Shown: one piece after another, positions 54,304 to 62,977 of the stretch | How the letters are laid out: the number at the start of each line of letters is the position of its first letter | How positions within the stretch are numbered: the stretch's first letter is position 1 | Source: Rhizobium favelukesii | GTDB taxonomy: Bacteria > Pseudomonadota > Alphaproteobacteria > Rhizobiales > Rhizobiaceae | Assembly (NCBI RefSeq): GCF_000577275.2 | Contig: NZ_HG916855.1 | Span: 1,488,001-1,552,000 of the forward strand | Direction of reading: 5' to 3' | Length of the DNA: 64,000 nt | Position numbers and translations under genes: made by a program | Notes under the pieces: model-generated | The model's database searches: none | The model's input: only the letters and a program-made list of their open reading frames with translations | Told to the model about the DNA's origin: nothing

Positions 54304-54835
54304 TCCATCTCGTCATATTGGGCCGGTGGTTGTCATGGGCGTATCGGGTTGCGGCAAGACCTCGGTCGGCAAATTGCTCGCCTCCTATCTCGGCCACAGG
54401 TTCATCGAGGGCGATAGCCGGCACCCGCCGGCCAATTTCGAAAAAATGACCGCGGGCGTCGCCTTGACGGATGCCGACCGTTGGCCGTGGCTGGAGATGC
54501 TGGCAGCCGAGCTTGCAGCCGCAGATGACACGGTGATCTCGTGCTCGGCCTTGAAGAAATCCTACCGCGACCTTTTCAGAGATAGGGCTGGCAAGTCGAT
54601 CACCTTCGTGTTCCTGCAGGGGACGAGAACGACATTGGCGTCCCGGATGAACAGCCGCAAGGGTCACTACATGCCGCCCTCCCTCTTGGACAGTCAGCTT
54701 GCCACCCTGGAGCTGCCGACCAGGGCAGTGGATGTCGTGACGATCGAGATCGACAAACCGCTGGAGCGGATCGTCTCCCTGGCAATGACAAAACTCGCGT
54801 TCATGGCGACCCGCCAACGCATGCAATCGAGGTAA
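54272..54835 (+). CDS. idnK: Gluconate kinase (GntK/IdnK-like)
   Basis: Gluconate kinase phosphorylates D-gluconate to 6-phosphogluconate. Walker A is GVSGCGKTS, followed by GHRFIEGDSRHPPANFEKMT, GVALTDADRWPWLEML, ALKKSYRDLFRD and FLQGTRTTLASRMNSRKGHY, all typical. The preferred start is ATG 54272, inside idnO by 32 bp, giving 187 aa with a tail like that of E. coli GntK; ATG 54335 would begin at the P-loop. The next gene overlaps its stop by one base. Confidence 0.9.
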   Translation: MSTAASPPASSPSRHIGPVVVMGVSGCGKTSVGKLLASYLGHRFIEGDSRHPPANFEKMTAGVALTDADRWPWLEMLAAELAAADDTVISCSALKKSYRDLFRDRAGKSITFVFLQGTRTTLASRMNSRKGHYMPPSLLDSQLATLELPTRAVDVVTIEIDKPLERIVSLAMTKLAFMATRQRMQSR

Positions 54836-55794
54836 TGGAGGACAGAATATTGAAACCCGAAATTCTCCTGGTCGGACCCTATCCGGACTGGGATCTGGTG
54901 GAGCTGGAGAAGAGCTATCACGTTCACAAACTTTACGAAGCATCTGATGCAGATGCATTTTTGCGGAAACAGGGCGACAACATTCGCGCCGTGGCGACGC
55001 GCGGTGAACTCGGCGCTTCGGCAGCCTTGATCGGCAAGCTTCCGAAGCTCGAGGTCGTCTCCGTCTACGGCGTCGGCTACGATGCTGTCGATCTGGCAGC
55101 CTGCCGCGAGAAGGGCATCAGGGTCACGAACACACCCGACGTCTTGACCAACGACGTGGCCGATCTCGGTATCGCGATGATGCTGACACAATCACGCGGG
55201 ATGATTGGGGCGGAGCGCTGGGTCAAGGATGGAAGCTGGGCAGCCAAAGGCCTCTATCCCCTGCGCCGGCGTGTCTGGGGCCGCAAGGCCGGCGTTCTCG
55301 GACTTGGTCGTATCGGCTTCGAGGTCGTAAGGCGCCTTCGTGGCTTCGACATGGATATTGCCTATAGTGACGTAACCGAAAAGTCCTATGCCGACGGCAT
55401 GACCTATATCGCCGACCCGGCAGCGCTTGCCGAGCGCTCTGACTTCCTGTTCGTCACGCTTTCCGCCTCAGCTGCGACGCGGCACATCGTCTCGCGCGAC
55501 GTCATCAAAGCCCTCGGTGCGGAGGGAATGTTGATCAACATCTCCCGGGCGTCCAACATCGACGAAGACGCCCTGCTCGACGCGCTTGAAACGGGCGTGC
55601 TCGGATCGGCCGCCCTTGACGTCTTCGAGGAGGAGCCGAAGCTCAACCCGCGGTTCCTTGCCCTCGACAATGTCCTACTTCAGCCGCACCATGCGTCCGG
55701 CACGGTCGAAACCCGCAAGGCCATGGGACAGCTCGTCCGTGACAATCTCGCCGCGCACTTTTCCAATGCGCCGCTTTTGACCCCCGTCGTTTGA
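54835..55794 (+). CDS. D-2-hydroxyacid dehydrogenase (GhrB-like)
   Basis: This NAD(P)-dependent D-isomer dehydrogenase has 319 aa. The Rossmann motif is GVLGLGRIGFEVVRRLRGFD; the catalytic Arg lies in NISRASNIDEDALLDAL, the Glu in DVFEEEPKLN and the His in LLQPHHASGT. In a cluster with idnO, idnK and idnD it may reduce 2-ketogluconate to gluconate. It starts on the stop of the kinase gene (TAATG). Confidence 0.88.
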   Translation: MEDRILKPEILLVGPYPDWDLVELEKSYHVHKLYEASDADAFLRKQGDNIRAVATRGELGASAALIGKLPKLEVVSVYGVGYDAVDLAACREKGIRVTNTPDVLTNDVADLGIAMMLTQSRGMIGAERWVKDGSWAAKGLYPLRRRVWGRKAGVLGLGRIGFEVVRRLRGFDMDIAYSDVTEKSYADGMTYIADPAALAERSDFLFVTLSASAATRHIVSRDVIKALGAEGMLINISRASNIDEDALLDALETGVLGSAALDVFEEEPKLNPRFLALDNVLLQPHHASGTVETRKAMGQLVRDNLAAHFSNAPLLTPVV

Positions 55795-55803
55795 GGTGAC
55801 CGA

Positions 55804-56835
55804 ATGAAAGCCGTCGTAATCCATGCCGCCAAGGATCTGCGCATCGAAGATCGAGAGCCGGAGGCTGTCGGTCGGGGGCAGGTCGAGGTTGCCATCGAGG
55901 CCGGAGGCATCTGCGGGTCCGACCTGCACTACTATCATCATGGTGGTTTCGGCACGGTGCGTGTGCGCGAGCCGATGATCCTCGGTCACGAGGTCGCCGG
56001 GACTGTCAAGACTGTGGGCGAGGGGGTGTCGGATCTGGCGATCGGCGATCGCGTCGCCGTCTCCCCCAGCCGCCCGTGCAATGCCTGTGACTACTGCCTG
56101 CATGGACAGCAAAATCATTGCCTCAACATGCGCTTCTACGGCAGCGCGATGCCGATGCCGCACGTCCAGGGCGCCTTCCGCCAGCGGCTCGTGGCCGAGG
56201 CGTGGCAGTGCCACAAGGTTGGCGATGACGTCTCGATCAACGAAGCGGCCTTTGCCGAGCCGTTGGCGGTCACTCTGCACGCGGTTGTTCGCGCCGGTTC
56301 GCTCGCCGGCAAGCGTGTACTGGTTACCGGCTGCGGCCCGATTGGGGCTCTCGCCATCATCGCCGCACGCGCTAACGGAGCGCGCGAAATCGTCGCCACC
56401 GACGTCATGGACGCCGTGCGTCGCAAAGCCGGCGAGGTGGGGGCCGATCGCACCATCAACGTCGCAACCGCGCCGGAAGAGCTCGCAAGCTACGCTGCCA
56501 ACAAGGGCTATTTCGATATCCACTTCGAGGCGTCCGGCAACGCCAGTGCAGTCCGCTCCGGCCTTGAGGTCCTCAAGCCTCGCTCGATATTGGTTCAGCT
56601 CGGGCTCGGCGGCGATGTCTCGATCCCGCAGAACATGGTTGTTGCCAAGGAGATCGAGATGAAGGGCACCTTCCGCTTCCATGAGGAATTCGGCGTCGCC
56701 GTCGACTTGATCAACCGACGACGGGTTGATCTCTCTCCTCTCTTGAGCGGTATTTACCCCTTGAAAGAGGCTGTCGCCGCATTTGAAGCCGCCGGAGATC
56801 GCAGCAGGTCGATGAAGATCCAGCTGGCGTTCTAG
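55804..56835 (+). CDS. idnD: L-idonate 5-dehydrogenase (zinc-type alcohol dehydrogenase)
   Basis: The 343-aa medium-chain zinc dehydrogenase has catalytic-zinc residues in GGICGSDLHYY and MILGHEVAGTV, and four structural-zinc cysteines in CNACDYCLHGQQNHC. The Rossmann motif is VLVTGCGPIGALAIIAA. The HYYHHGGFGTVRVREP segment is characteristic of L-idonate 5-dehydrogenases. It would oxidise L-idonate to 5-ketogluconate, the substrate of IdnO. It is the last gene of this operon. Confidence 0.9.
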   Translation: MKAVVIHAAKDLRIEDREPEAVGRGQVEVAIEAGGICGSDLHYYHHGGFGTVRVREPMILGHEVAGTVKTVGEGVSDLAIGDRVAVSPSRPCNACDYCLHGQQNHCLNMRFYGSAMPMPHVQGAFRQRLVAEAWQCHKVGDDVSINEAAFAEPLAVTLHAVVRAGSLAGKRVLVTGCGPIGALAIIAARANGAREIVATDVMDAVRRKAGEVGADRTINVATAPEELASYAANKGYFDIHFEASGNASAVRSGLEVLKPRSILVQLGLGGDVSIPQNMVVAKEIEMKGTFRFHEEFGVAVDLINRRRVDLSPLLSGIYPLKEAVAAFEAAGDRSRSMKIQLAF

Positions 56836-56920
56836 GCCGCAAACCGCCAGACGTCCCCGAGGAACCTGGCGAAACCGACATCGGAAGCCCGCCGCTTAAA
56901 ACGTCGAGTCCGGCGGCGGC

Positions 56921-57127
56921 TTGTCTACGCTTATCGACGACCTACAGCAATTCGTGACCCTTGGAGGGAGCTGCCCTTCTTGCGACAGGGAAGGGTGGAT
57001 CGACCGATACGAGCTGCGACGGAAATGGGGCAATGCCATGCTTAATTCCCTGCAACCCCGGCTTAGGTGTCTGGGATGCGGTAACAAGCAAGGAAATCGC
57101 TGGATTGTGGGCCAGCTGCCACGCTAG
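56921..57127 (+). CDS. Small zinc-ribbon protein (68 aa)
   Basis: The short protein has two CxxC pairs (GSCPSCDREG and LRCLGCGNKQ) separated by YELRRKWGNAMLNSLQPRL, which would bind one zinc ion. Similar small zinc-ribbon proteins occur widely in rhizobia with no known role. The only start is TTG 56921, without a clear ribosome site, so the gene may have lost its 5' end. It lies in a decayed zone before a frameshifted gene and an IS. Confidence 0.5.
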   Translation: MSTLIDDLQQFVTLGGSCPSCDREGWIDRYELRRKWGNAMLNSLQPRLRCLGCGNKQGNRWIVGQLPR

Positions 57128-57148
57128 TTTGACGCTAGGGAGCCTTCA

Positions 57149-57390
57149 ATGACCAGCTACAACGAACTCCGCAAGACAATTGCTTACGCCTTGATCGAAG
57201 GCGGGTACCTCGACAACGACTCGTCCGTTGGCCAAGCAGCGGCGGTGAGCTTTATGTCCGGCTCCGGGATCAGGTCTTCAAGATTGGCATCGAAGAGGTC
57301 GAGCAGATCAGCGAACACCCGAACGCTTTCGATGAAGCTGAAAAGTTCGTGAAAACCCTTCCGCATCCATTCAGCAAGGGCGACGCCTGA
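57149..57390 (+). pseudogene. Small gene with an internal frameshift
   Basis: The first part, from ATG 57149, reads [20 protein letters not shown] and is followed by [11 protein letters not shown]. Near 57240 the coding sense shifts to another frame, [20 protein letters not shown], continuing through [20 protein letters not shown] to a stop at 57388-57390. Joined, they give about 80 aa with an even, protein-like composition, which suggests a formerly intact gene of unknown family broken by a one- or two-base indel. Confidence 0.45.
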
Positions 57391-57419
57391 ATCCAGGCAA
57401 CGACTAGAGCGCCGTACCT

Positions 57420-58022
57420 TTAATCGAACCCATAGCCTGCGGCTGTAAAATAGTTTCGACATTCTTGGCTGTTGAAGAGGTTGCAGATGGATCCGAGCGC
57501 ATTTGAGAGTGCGTCAAACGTGCGAGCGGCGGCGGCTCGGAGATGGGCCTTAATTTTGGCGAAGGCCATTTCGATCGGGTTCAAATCTGGCGAATAAGAC
57601 GGCAGAAACAGGAGCCACGCACCAACTTCCTTGAGGCAGGCTTTGGCTTTATCGCTCTTGTGAACGCGAAGATTATCCAGGATGACGACATTGCCTGGTT
57701 CGAGTGTCGGCGCAAGCTGGGTCTCGATGTAGGTGTCGAAGATTTCCCGGTTCATCGGCCTGTCAATAATCCAGGGCGCAGTAAGACCGAAACAGCGCAA
57801 GCCTGCAATGAATGTCTGTGTCCCCCAGTGGCCAAAGGGCGCATCCGTGATGAGACGCTCGCCGCGCGGGGAGCGCCCACGCAGTCTCACCATCTTTGTG
57901 TTCACCGAGGTTTCGTCCAAGAAAACAAGTCGATGCGGTTCAAATCGCATCCGGGGTTGGCGTTTCGAAATCCAGACATCACGATCCTTTCGGATATCAG
58001 CGCGAGCGCGTTCCGACGCCAT
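57420..58022 (-). CDS. IS630 transposase, catalytic part (second frame)
   Basis: About 200 aa with the DDE catalytic residues: Asp in [13 protein letters not shown], Asp in [14 protein letters not shown], and Glu in [20 protein letters not shown]. It has no start of its own with a good ribosome site and is probably made as a fusion with the upstream frame, through a run of seven A residues (T7 on the plus strand near 58029-58035). The combined product would be about 320 aa. Confidence 0.85.
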   Translation of the reverse strand: MASERARADIRKDRDVWISKRQPRMRFEPHRLVFLDETSVNTKMVRLRGRSPRGERLITDAPFGHWGTQTFIAGLRCFGLTAPWIIDRPMNREIFDTYIETQLAPTLEPGNVVILDNLRVHKSDKAKACLKEVGAWLLFLPSYSPDLNPIEMAFAKIKAHLRAAAARTFDALSNALGSICNLFNSQECRNYFTAAGYGFD

Positions 58023-58377
58023 TATCTGTTTTTTTATATGTGTATCCCTGCGTTATCAAAAACCGCGACAGGGACGATGGTGGAATAACCAATCCATGTT
58101 CATCCTCAAGGCGACGGGCAAGCTCTGGCATGGTGATATCCGGTTTGCCTTCGACCTGTGCGACCAGGAAATCGCGAAACGCCGACAGTTTCCCTGCACC
58201 TGGTGGCCTTCCTTGACGCGCGGGGGTTATCAGCCCAGTCCGCTCCCGGCGTTGCAGCAGCTTGATCGCACTGCTGTCGCTGATTGCGAAATGACGGGCA
58301 GCGGCTCGCCGTGATTGGCCGCTAGCGACCATGGAAACAACACGCTGACGAAGATCAACAGAATGAGATTTACCCAT
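57997..58377 (-). CDS. IS630 transposase, DNA-binding part (first frame)
   Basis: The N-terminal part starts at ATG 58377 ([20 protein letters not shown]) and holds two helix-turn-helix segments ([20 protein letters not shown] and [20 protein letters not shown]). It ends shortly after GYTYKKTDN. At the AAAAAAA run a +1 (or -2) shift would join it to the catalytic frame as [13 protein letters not shown], a common IS630 expression mode. Confidence 0.85.
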   Translation of the reverse strand: MGKSHSVDLRQRVVSMVASGQSRRAAARHFAISDSSAIKLLQRRERTGLITPARQGRPPGAGKLSAFRDFLVAQVEGKPDITMPELARRLEDEHGLVIPPSSLSRFLITQGYTYKKTDNGVGTRSR

Positions 58378-58477
58378 GTGATTCACCTCCAACCGCAGTG
58401 AATCACACCAATACCCTCGTGAAAACCCCACTCGATTCTCAATTCAAGTGCGATGCTCTAGGCCTTGATGCTGTGAT

Positions 58478-58497
58478 CCCGGTTTCTTACGACCGGG
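58478..58497. repeat. Short perfect hairpin next to the IS630 end
   Basis: CCCGGT at 58478-58483 pairs with ACCGGG at 58492-58497 across an 8-base loop. There is no T-tract, so a terminator role is not evident. Confidence 0.3.
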
Positions 58498-58542
58498 GCT
58501 TGTGTTCCCCAGAATCTTCCCCGTAGACTGTAGCCAGAAACG

Positions 58543-58571
58543 AAAAAAGACGCCCCGAAGAGCGCCTTTTT
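58543..58571. terminator. Bidirectional rho-independent terminator-like hairpin
   Basis: An A-rich run, a GC stem (GACGC / GCGCC with one wobble) and a T-rich run give a stem of about 10 bp with A and T tracts on both sides, so it could work in either direction. No intact gene ends directly at it, which suits a remnant of a lost gene. Confidence 0.45.
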
Positions 58572-58673
58572 CCATTTCTGGGAAGTCGAGGATTCGTAAT
58601 GCCCGAGGGCAAACTGCCAATCGTTTCTCGACTTTTCGAGGCGGAGTATATGTAAAAATGACGGGAGCGTCAA

Positions 58674-59473
58674 TTGCCGATTGAGGACACCGATCTCGCA
58701 GAGATCACCAAGCTTCTATCCCCCGAGCGTCTGAGTAACCTTCACCAGCTCACCGGTAACACCCGCTCCGCAATCGAATTCCATCAGAAAACGCTACGGC
58801 TTGGTGTCGATCTGATGAACATCACGGCAGTTATCGAGATAGCGCTGCGTAATTCCATCTGCGACAATCTCGGGCAGTTCTTCGGCCAGGCTGGCTGGCT
58901 CCTGAACCCTCCCGCCCCCTTCCAGTGGAAGGACAGCGAGAAAAACAAGATCGCAACGGCCCTCGATAGCGCCCGTAAAGCCGAATACTCCAAGCTCTCG
59001 CAGGCGGACAAACACGCGCTCGACGCCATGGCGTTTCCCAATGGCAAGCCCGCCTGTCGCATACGCAGCGTTCCAAAAGGCGGAGGGCGCATATCCAGGT
59101 CACCGATGGGAAAATCATCGCAGAGCTGACCTTCTACATCTGGAAGCGTCTGTGCGGGCCGGACTACGAGCACACGCTTTGGCGGCCGGGCCTCAAGAAG
59201 GCGTTCCCGAACAAGCGTATAAAACGTGCCGACGTGGCCGATAATCTTGAGATCGTCTACCAGTCGCGCAACAGGCTTGCTCACCACGAGCCCGTCCTAT
59301 ACAATCGGTTCACTGAAACCATTGCCGCCATCAAATACATTGCTCAGCACTTGGAAGCCCCCACGCCTGGTGACCATACCCCCCTTTACCGATTGATCGC
59401 TGACGACATCGTCTCCGTCGAGGCAAGTGCCGCGACCCTACATTCCGAGCTGGATGCCTACAGGCAGCCTTAG
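58674..59473 (+). pseudogene. Abi-like (abortive infection family) gene with a frameshift
   Basis: The 5' part from TTG 58674 (GGAG about 8 bases upstream) reads LSPERLSNLHQLTGNTRSAI, then EIALRNSICDNLGQFFGQAG and a WLLNPPAPF segment. Near 59040 the sense shifts to another frame that continues RAHIQVTDGKIIAELTFYIW, then DNLEIVYQSRNRLAHHEPVL and FTETIAAIKYIAQHLE. RNxxxH-like residues (RNRLAHHEP) and the overall pattern match Abi-like/HEPN-type proteins of about 265 aa. One indel breaks the gene unless it is a sequencing error. Confidence 0.65.
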
Positions 59474-59763
59474 CTCAGCTTCGTCACCCATTGTCCGACG
59501 TCGGCCTTTTCCTCTGGCGAGCCGTACCGTAGCCGGTTCATCGCCGTATGAACGGCCATCAGCGCCATGGCGGCCGACTTGCCCTTCACCTGGTATGTCG
59601 AGCCGTCAGCCGTAAACGTCGCTCGATGTGGCCCGAATTCGAGGCGAATGGTGCTGTAAATGGCGGGATGCGAAACCATGATCAGATGCTCGACGCCTTG
59701 GACTGATGTCGTCCAGGTATTATCAACGCCGCGCTCTTGGACCTTATCGTAGCTCTCTGTCAT
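59470..59763 (-). CDS. Hypothetical protein (97 aa)
   Basis: From ATG 59763 the product is a small soluble protein: MTESYDKVQERGVDNTWTTS, a beta-rich middle (STIRLEFGPHRATFTADGST) and a helical C-terminal part (KSAAMALMAVHTAMNRLRYG). No signal peptide or known motif is seen. It converges on the Abi-like gene and overlaps its stop by 4 bp. The ribosome site is weak, so the start is uncertain. Confidence 0.45.
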   Translation of the reverse strand: MTESYDKVQERGVDNTWTTSVQGVEHLIMVSHPAIYSTIRLEFGPHRATFTADGSTYQVKGKSAAMALMAVHTAMNRLRYGSPEEKADVGQWVTKLS

Positions 59764-60420
59764 CGTATCGCCGTGGGCGGCCACAGGTCGAAGGACATGA
59801 GCGCTTGAACTTCCTGTCCAGAAAACGTCCTGGTGTCCCATTTGCGAGGTCCGACATGATCTCATCACCTTACGCGGACGGCGATTTTCCGGCTTGCGGT
59901 GTTGGCTCTGAGCAGCCGCCCTTACTCGCTTTCTGCGTCCGCTTTGTTGGCGCGGACATGTAGCCGAAAGACCGACAGATATTTCCCTTCAGTGACGGCT
60001 TCACGTTCCCTCGTCTTCGCCCAGCCCGGTAGACCTCGGCATTGTCTTGCCGCTCTCGCAGGCCCGCAGGCCAGAACCCGCTTTATGACCTTACGCTTGC
60101 CCGAATATGGAACCGGCGGCTGTTCTCGCTTCCGGGCTTGGAATTCTAGGTTTGGGCTTAATCCCTCCAGTCAATTGGCACTCGAACCGAATTCATGAAG
60201 GTTACTAAAGATTAATCAATCGTTAATGTCCGGTTCGTCGACGTTTATCTAAAGTAAAAACATGAAAGCGGGGGACTTTGCATGTCTTCTCGATCTCGAT
60301 CCTGACGTTGTCCAATGGCGGATGAGCGAGGAAATTGTGATCTTTGCGGAAGCGACACGGTAGTTAATCTAGGCCGCTCCCACGGCGTTAGGATTCCGGT
60401 GGCTCCCTGTATCTGCAGTA
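59764..60420. other. Stretch without a convincing gene
   Basis: About 650 bp with no recognisable product. A 33-codon ORF at 60262-60363 (begins MKAGDFACLLDLDPDVVQWR) has no clear ribosome site. A 29-codon minus-strand ORF beginning MSAPTKRTQKASKGGCSEPT lies near 59875-59960. Both are too short to call. An AT-rich segment near 60200-60260 could contain a promoter. Confidence 0.35.
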
Positions 60421-61188
60421 TCAGACGAGTGCCAGGCGCAGACAGGCAGATCCGCCAAGGACGATTTCAATGTCTCCAGGGGTGACGAGTTCGATCGCGC
60501 CACAGAGCGTGCCCGTTGTGACGAGTGCGCCGGCCTTGAGCGACGTGTTCGGTCGCATACCATCGTTGGCGTAGTCCAAAAGCCACGTCAGCACGTCTCC
60601 CTTCGGATGCTGAGCGGGCGCGTCGTAGATCGGCTGGCCGTTGAACGTCACCTTGAGCGGCGTGCCGCTTGCCGTATCGACGGCCGGCTTTTCCATACGG
60701 GGACCGAGCACATATCCGCTGTTTCCAAGCCGATCAGCCAGGAACAGGAGGAACGAGATCTTGCCGCTCTCCTCGATGGCACTGGCTAGAAGTTCCGCAC
60801 CGAGGTGAACCGCTTCGATCGCATCGACGATGTCGGCGCGGCCATAGCTGCCTTCGCGGCGTATCGGCAGGTCCCGACCGAGGCGCACGGCGATTTCCGC
60901 CTCGAACTTGGTGCCCCGCTGCCAAGGAATCCGTGCTCCAGAGTCCGCTTGCACATAGGGATGCAGGGGCGCTGTCACCGCCTGCCCATCGGGCGAGACG
61001 GTCACCTTCCAGGCGTTGCTTGCAATAGCCTCATCGGCGGCGAGAAAATTCTGCGCGTCCATTGCGTGCCTGAGATCGGCAGGCAGGGCAAATTCCGCCG
61101 TCGGCGCCTGGCTTTGTGAACGGCGCAGGCCATGTAGTTTTGCTGCTAGCGCACGTGGATCAAAGGGTGCGGCGGCTGAAGCTGCCAT
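60421..61188 (-). CDS. FAH/2-keto-4-pentenoate hydratase family protein
   Basis: The 255-aa protein resembles 2-oxopent-4-enoate hydratases and related decarboxylases (MhpD type). It has PLHPYVQADSGARIPWQRGT, FEAEIAVRLGRDLPIRREGS and AVHLGAELLASAIEESGKIS. The C-terminal part has QHPKGDVLTWLLDYANDGM, LKAGALVTTGTLCGAIEL and GDIEIVLGGSACLRLAL. It lies 80 bp downstream of the rhamnulokinase gene on the same strand and may be a late member of the rhamnose region or a separate gene. Confidence 0.82.
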   Translation of the reverse strand: MAASAAAPFDPRALAAKLHGLRRSQSQAPTAEFALPADLRHAMDAQNFLAADEAIASNAWKVTVSPDGQAVTAPLHPYVQADSGARIPWQRGTKFEAEIAVRLGRDLPIRREGSYGRADIVDAIEAVHLGAELLASAIEESGKISFLLFLADRLGNSGYVLGPRMEKPAVDTASGTPLKVTFNGQPIYDAPAQHPKGDVLTWLLDYANDGMRPNTSLKAGALVTTGTLCGAIELVTPGDIEIVLGGSACLRLALV

Positions 61189-61268
61189 GAGGTCTCCTCC
61201 ATATTGCTTTGAGTCGCGAGCCTATCGCTAACGCTAAGATGGAGCGAGGGGCCCCGATGAAAAGACTG

Positions 61269-62645
61269 CTATGCCATTGCTGCATGCCAAGCCTGGCGAT
61301 AGGCGTCGAGCCCTTGAATGGCGCTCGGAGCGATGTGACGCTCGCTGCCGGCAGGCGGCTTGATGCCGCTCAGCAGCGCGGCGCCCTGGCTCGTGCCGGT
61401 CGATCCGGGGACGGCGATGACCTCACGGCTGGTGAGCGCCGCCAACAGCGTTAGGTAGGAATCGTTGAGTGCAAAAGGTCCTTCGACGATTACCGGGCCT
61501 TGCGCACCGATCAGATCGAGGCAGGCCTGGTTCATCAATGCGAGATAGAGGCACAGCGCCGCGTAACGCTCTTCGCCTGTCGCGCCCTGCGCGTTAACCC
61601 AACGGGCGCTTTTTCCGGGGAACGGTCCGGAGCCGGGCACAACGTTTGGAAGCAGCATCAGGCCTTTCACGATGACCTGCTCGACTGCTGTGGCAATCTC
61701 TTCCTTGTCAACCTGTCCGATCTCGCCTGAGATTGATTCAAATTCGCGTCCGCCCATGAAGCGGGAGGAGGGAACGGCACGGCCATAGGCATCGACATTG
61801 GCAAGTGTGTCGCGCTTGGGATCGAGATGATCGAGGTCTCCACCGACCCCGAAATTGATCACCCACGTGCCTGTCGAGACAACGGCAAACGGTGCTGTGC
61901 GATTAATCAGATGTGGCAGAAGCGACGCGTTGGAATCGTGAATGCCACAATAGACAGGGATCTCACGGGTGAAACCGATCGCTTCGGCGATGTCCGGCAG
62001 AAGCGGCCCGAGCGGATCGAAGGCGGAGCGGAGCGGCGCCATGAGATCGCGCACGCCAAGCGTGTCGACAAGCGAGGAATATCGGCCGTCACGCGGGTTC
62101 CAGAGGTCGGTGTGACAGCCGAGCGAGGTTACCTCGTTCGAAACGATGCCGGTCAGTCGCGCCGTCCAGTATTGCGGGTAGGTGAGGATCGTTGCAACCT
62201 TGGCAAAGTCATCGAGGAAGGCGGTCTTCTGGTAATGCAACTGCGCGCCGATATTCAGGCCCATGTTCTGGTGCGGCGAAAAGGTTTCCTCGAAGGGGGG
62301 GCGCAGTCGCGCATAGGCGTCGCGAATGTGGGCGGGATATTCGTGCTCGTAGTCGAGCACCGGCATGACCAAATTGCCGGCCCTATCGAGAAGCGCAGCC
62401 GACGCCCCATGGGTGGTGATCGAGATGGCGTCGAAACCAGGCTCCTTGGCAAAGGAGCGAAGGGCGTCCAATGTGAAGGACCAGAGATTGTCGATATCGT
62501 AGTGCGGATAGAGACCGTCCTTCAGGACCGTGTTCGGGGTCCTCGCAACTGCGACCTCCACGCCGGTCGCGCTGTCCAGGACCACCACTTTGGCATTGGT
62601 CTTGCCGATATCGAGAACGGCGATGCGGCTGTAGTTCGGCGTCAT
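61269..62645 (-). CDS. rhaK: Sugar kinase RhaK (FGGY family)
   Basis: RhaK is the rhizobial rhamnose kinase, needed for rhamnose uptake and catabolism. The 458-aa FGGY protein has the ATP-binding [19 protein letters not shown] at the N-terminus, [53 protein letters not shown] and the central [15 protein letters not shown]. Its start overlaps the rhaU stop (ATGA). The order rhaQ-rhaU-rhaK matches the Rhizobium leguminosarum rhamnose operon. Confidence 0.9.
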   Translation of the reverse strand: MTPNYSRIAVLDIGKTNAKVVVLDSATGVEVAVARTPNTVLKDGLYPHYDIDNLWSFTLDALRSFAKEPGFDAISITTHGASAALLDRAGNLVMPVLDYEHEYPAHIRDAYARLRPPFEETFSPHQNMGLNIGAQLHYQKTAFLDDFAKVATILTYPQYWTARLTGIVSNEVTSLGCHTDLWNPRDGRYSSLVDTLGVRDLMAPLRSAFDPLGPLLPDIAEAIGFTREIPVYCGIHDSNASLLPHLINRTAPFAVVSTGTWVINFGVGGDLDHLDPKRDTLANVDAYGRAVPSSRFMGGREFESISGEIGQVDKEEIATAVEQVIVKGLMLLPNVVPGSGPFPGKSARWVNAQGATGEERYAALCLYLALMNQACLDLIGAQGPVIVEGPFALNDSYLTLLAALTSREVIAVPGSTGTSQGAALLSGIKPPAGSERHIAPSAIQGLDAYRQAWHAAMA

Positions 62646-62977
62646 GGCATATGGAAGACAGTGACGAGGTCACTCTGGACAGGAGAATTGTCCGGGTTGG
62701 TTGCCATGATGTCTGCCATATGCGCCCACCACTTCTTCATGACAGGATGATCGGGCAGCCTCGCCATCGTATGATCGGCGGGCCGTGTCAGAACGCCAAA
62801 CAGCGTGTTCGTGTCCCGGTCGAGATGGATCGAGTAGTCGCTGGCGCCGGATTGGTGCAGCAGTTCGACCAGTTCCGGCCAGATTTCGTCATGCCGCTTC
62901 CTGTACTCGGCTTCCATGCCTGGGTTGAGCGTCATCTTGAAGGCGTGTTTTTCGAGCGTCATTTGGAACCCATTCAT
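62642..62977 (-). CDS. rhaU: L-rhamnose mutarotase RhaU
   Basis: RhaU (RhaM) interconverts alpha and beta anomers of L-rhamnose. The 111-aa product has [55 protein letters not shown] and a C-terminal [20 protein letters not shown], all conserved. The start at 62977 overlaps the permease stop (ATGA); an internal ATG at 62962 (MTLEKHAF) is an alternative closer to E. coli RhaM. A longer frame extending upstream inside the permease gene is not real. Confidence 0.93.
   Translation of the reverse strand: MNGFQMTLEKHAFKMTLNPGMEAEYRKRHDEIWPELVELLHQSGASDYSIHLDRDTNTLFGVLTRPADHTMARLPDHPVMKKWWAHMADIMATNPDNSPVQSDLVTVFHMP

Larger units (their letters stand above)
57406..58458 (-). mobile_element. IS630-family insertion sequence
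   Basis: The element is about 1.05 kb, flanked by TA dinucleotides (57404-57405 and 58459-58460) as expected for IS630 target sites, with imperfect terminal repeats starting GAGC on both sides. It carries two overlapping transposase frames on the minus strand. The flanking genes at 57149 and 58674 are broken independently of it. Confidence 0.8.

Noticed and set aside
55675..56682. 335-codon minus-strand frame opposite idnD
   Set aside because: idnD on the plus strand shows both zinc motifs; the antisense frame is a codon-bias artefact.
61827..62750. 307-codon plus-strand frame opposite rhaK
   Set aside because: rhaK is a clear FGGY kinase on the minus strand; the plus frame lacks any support.
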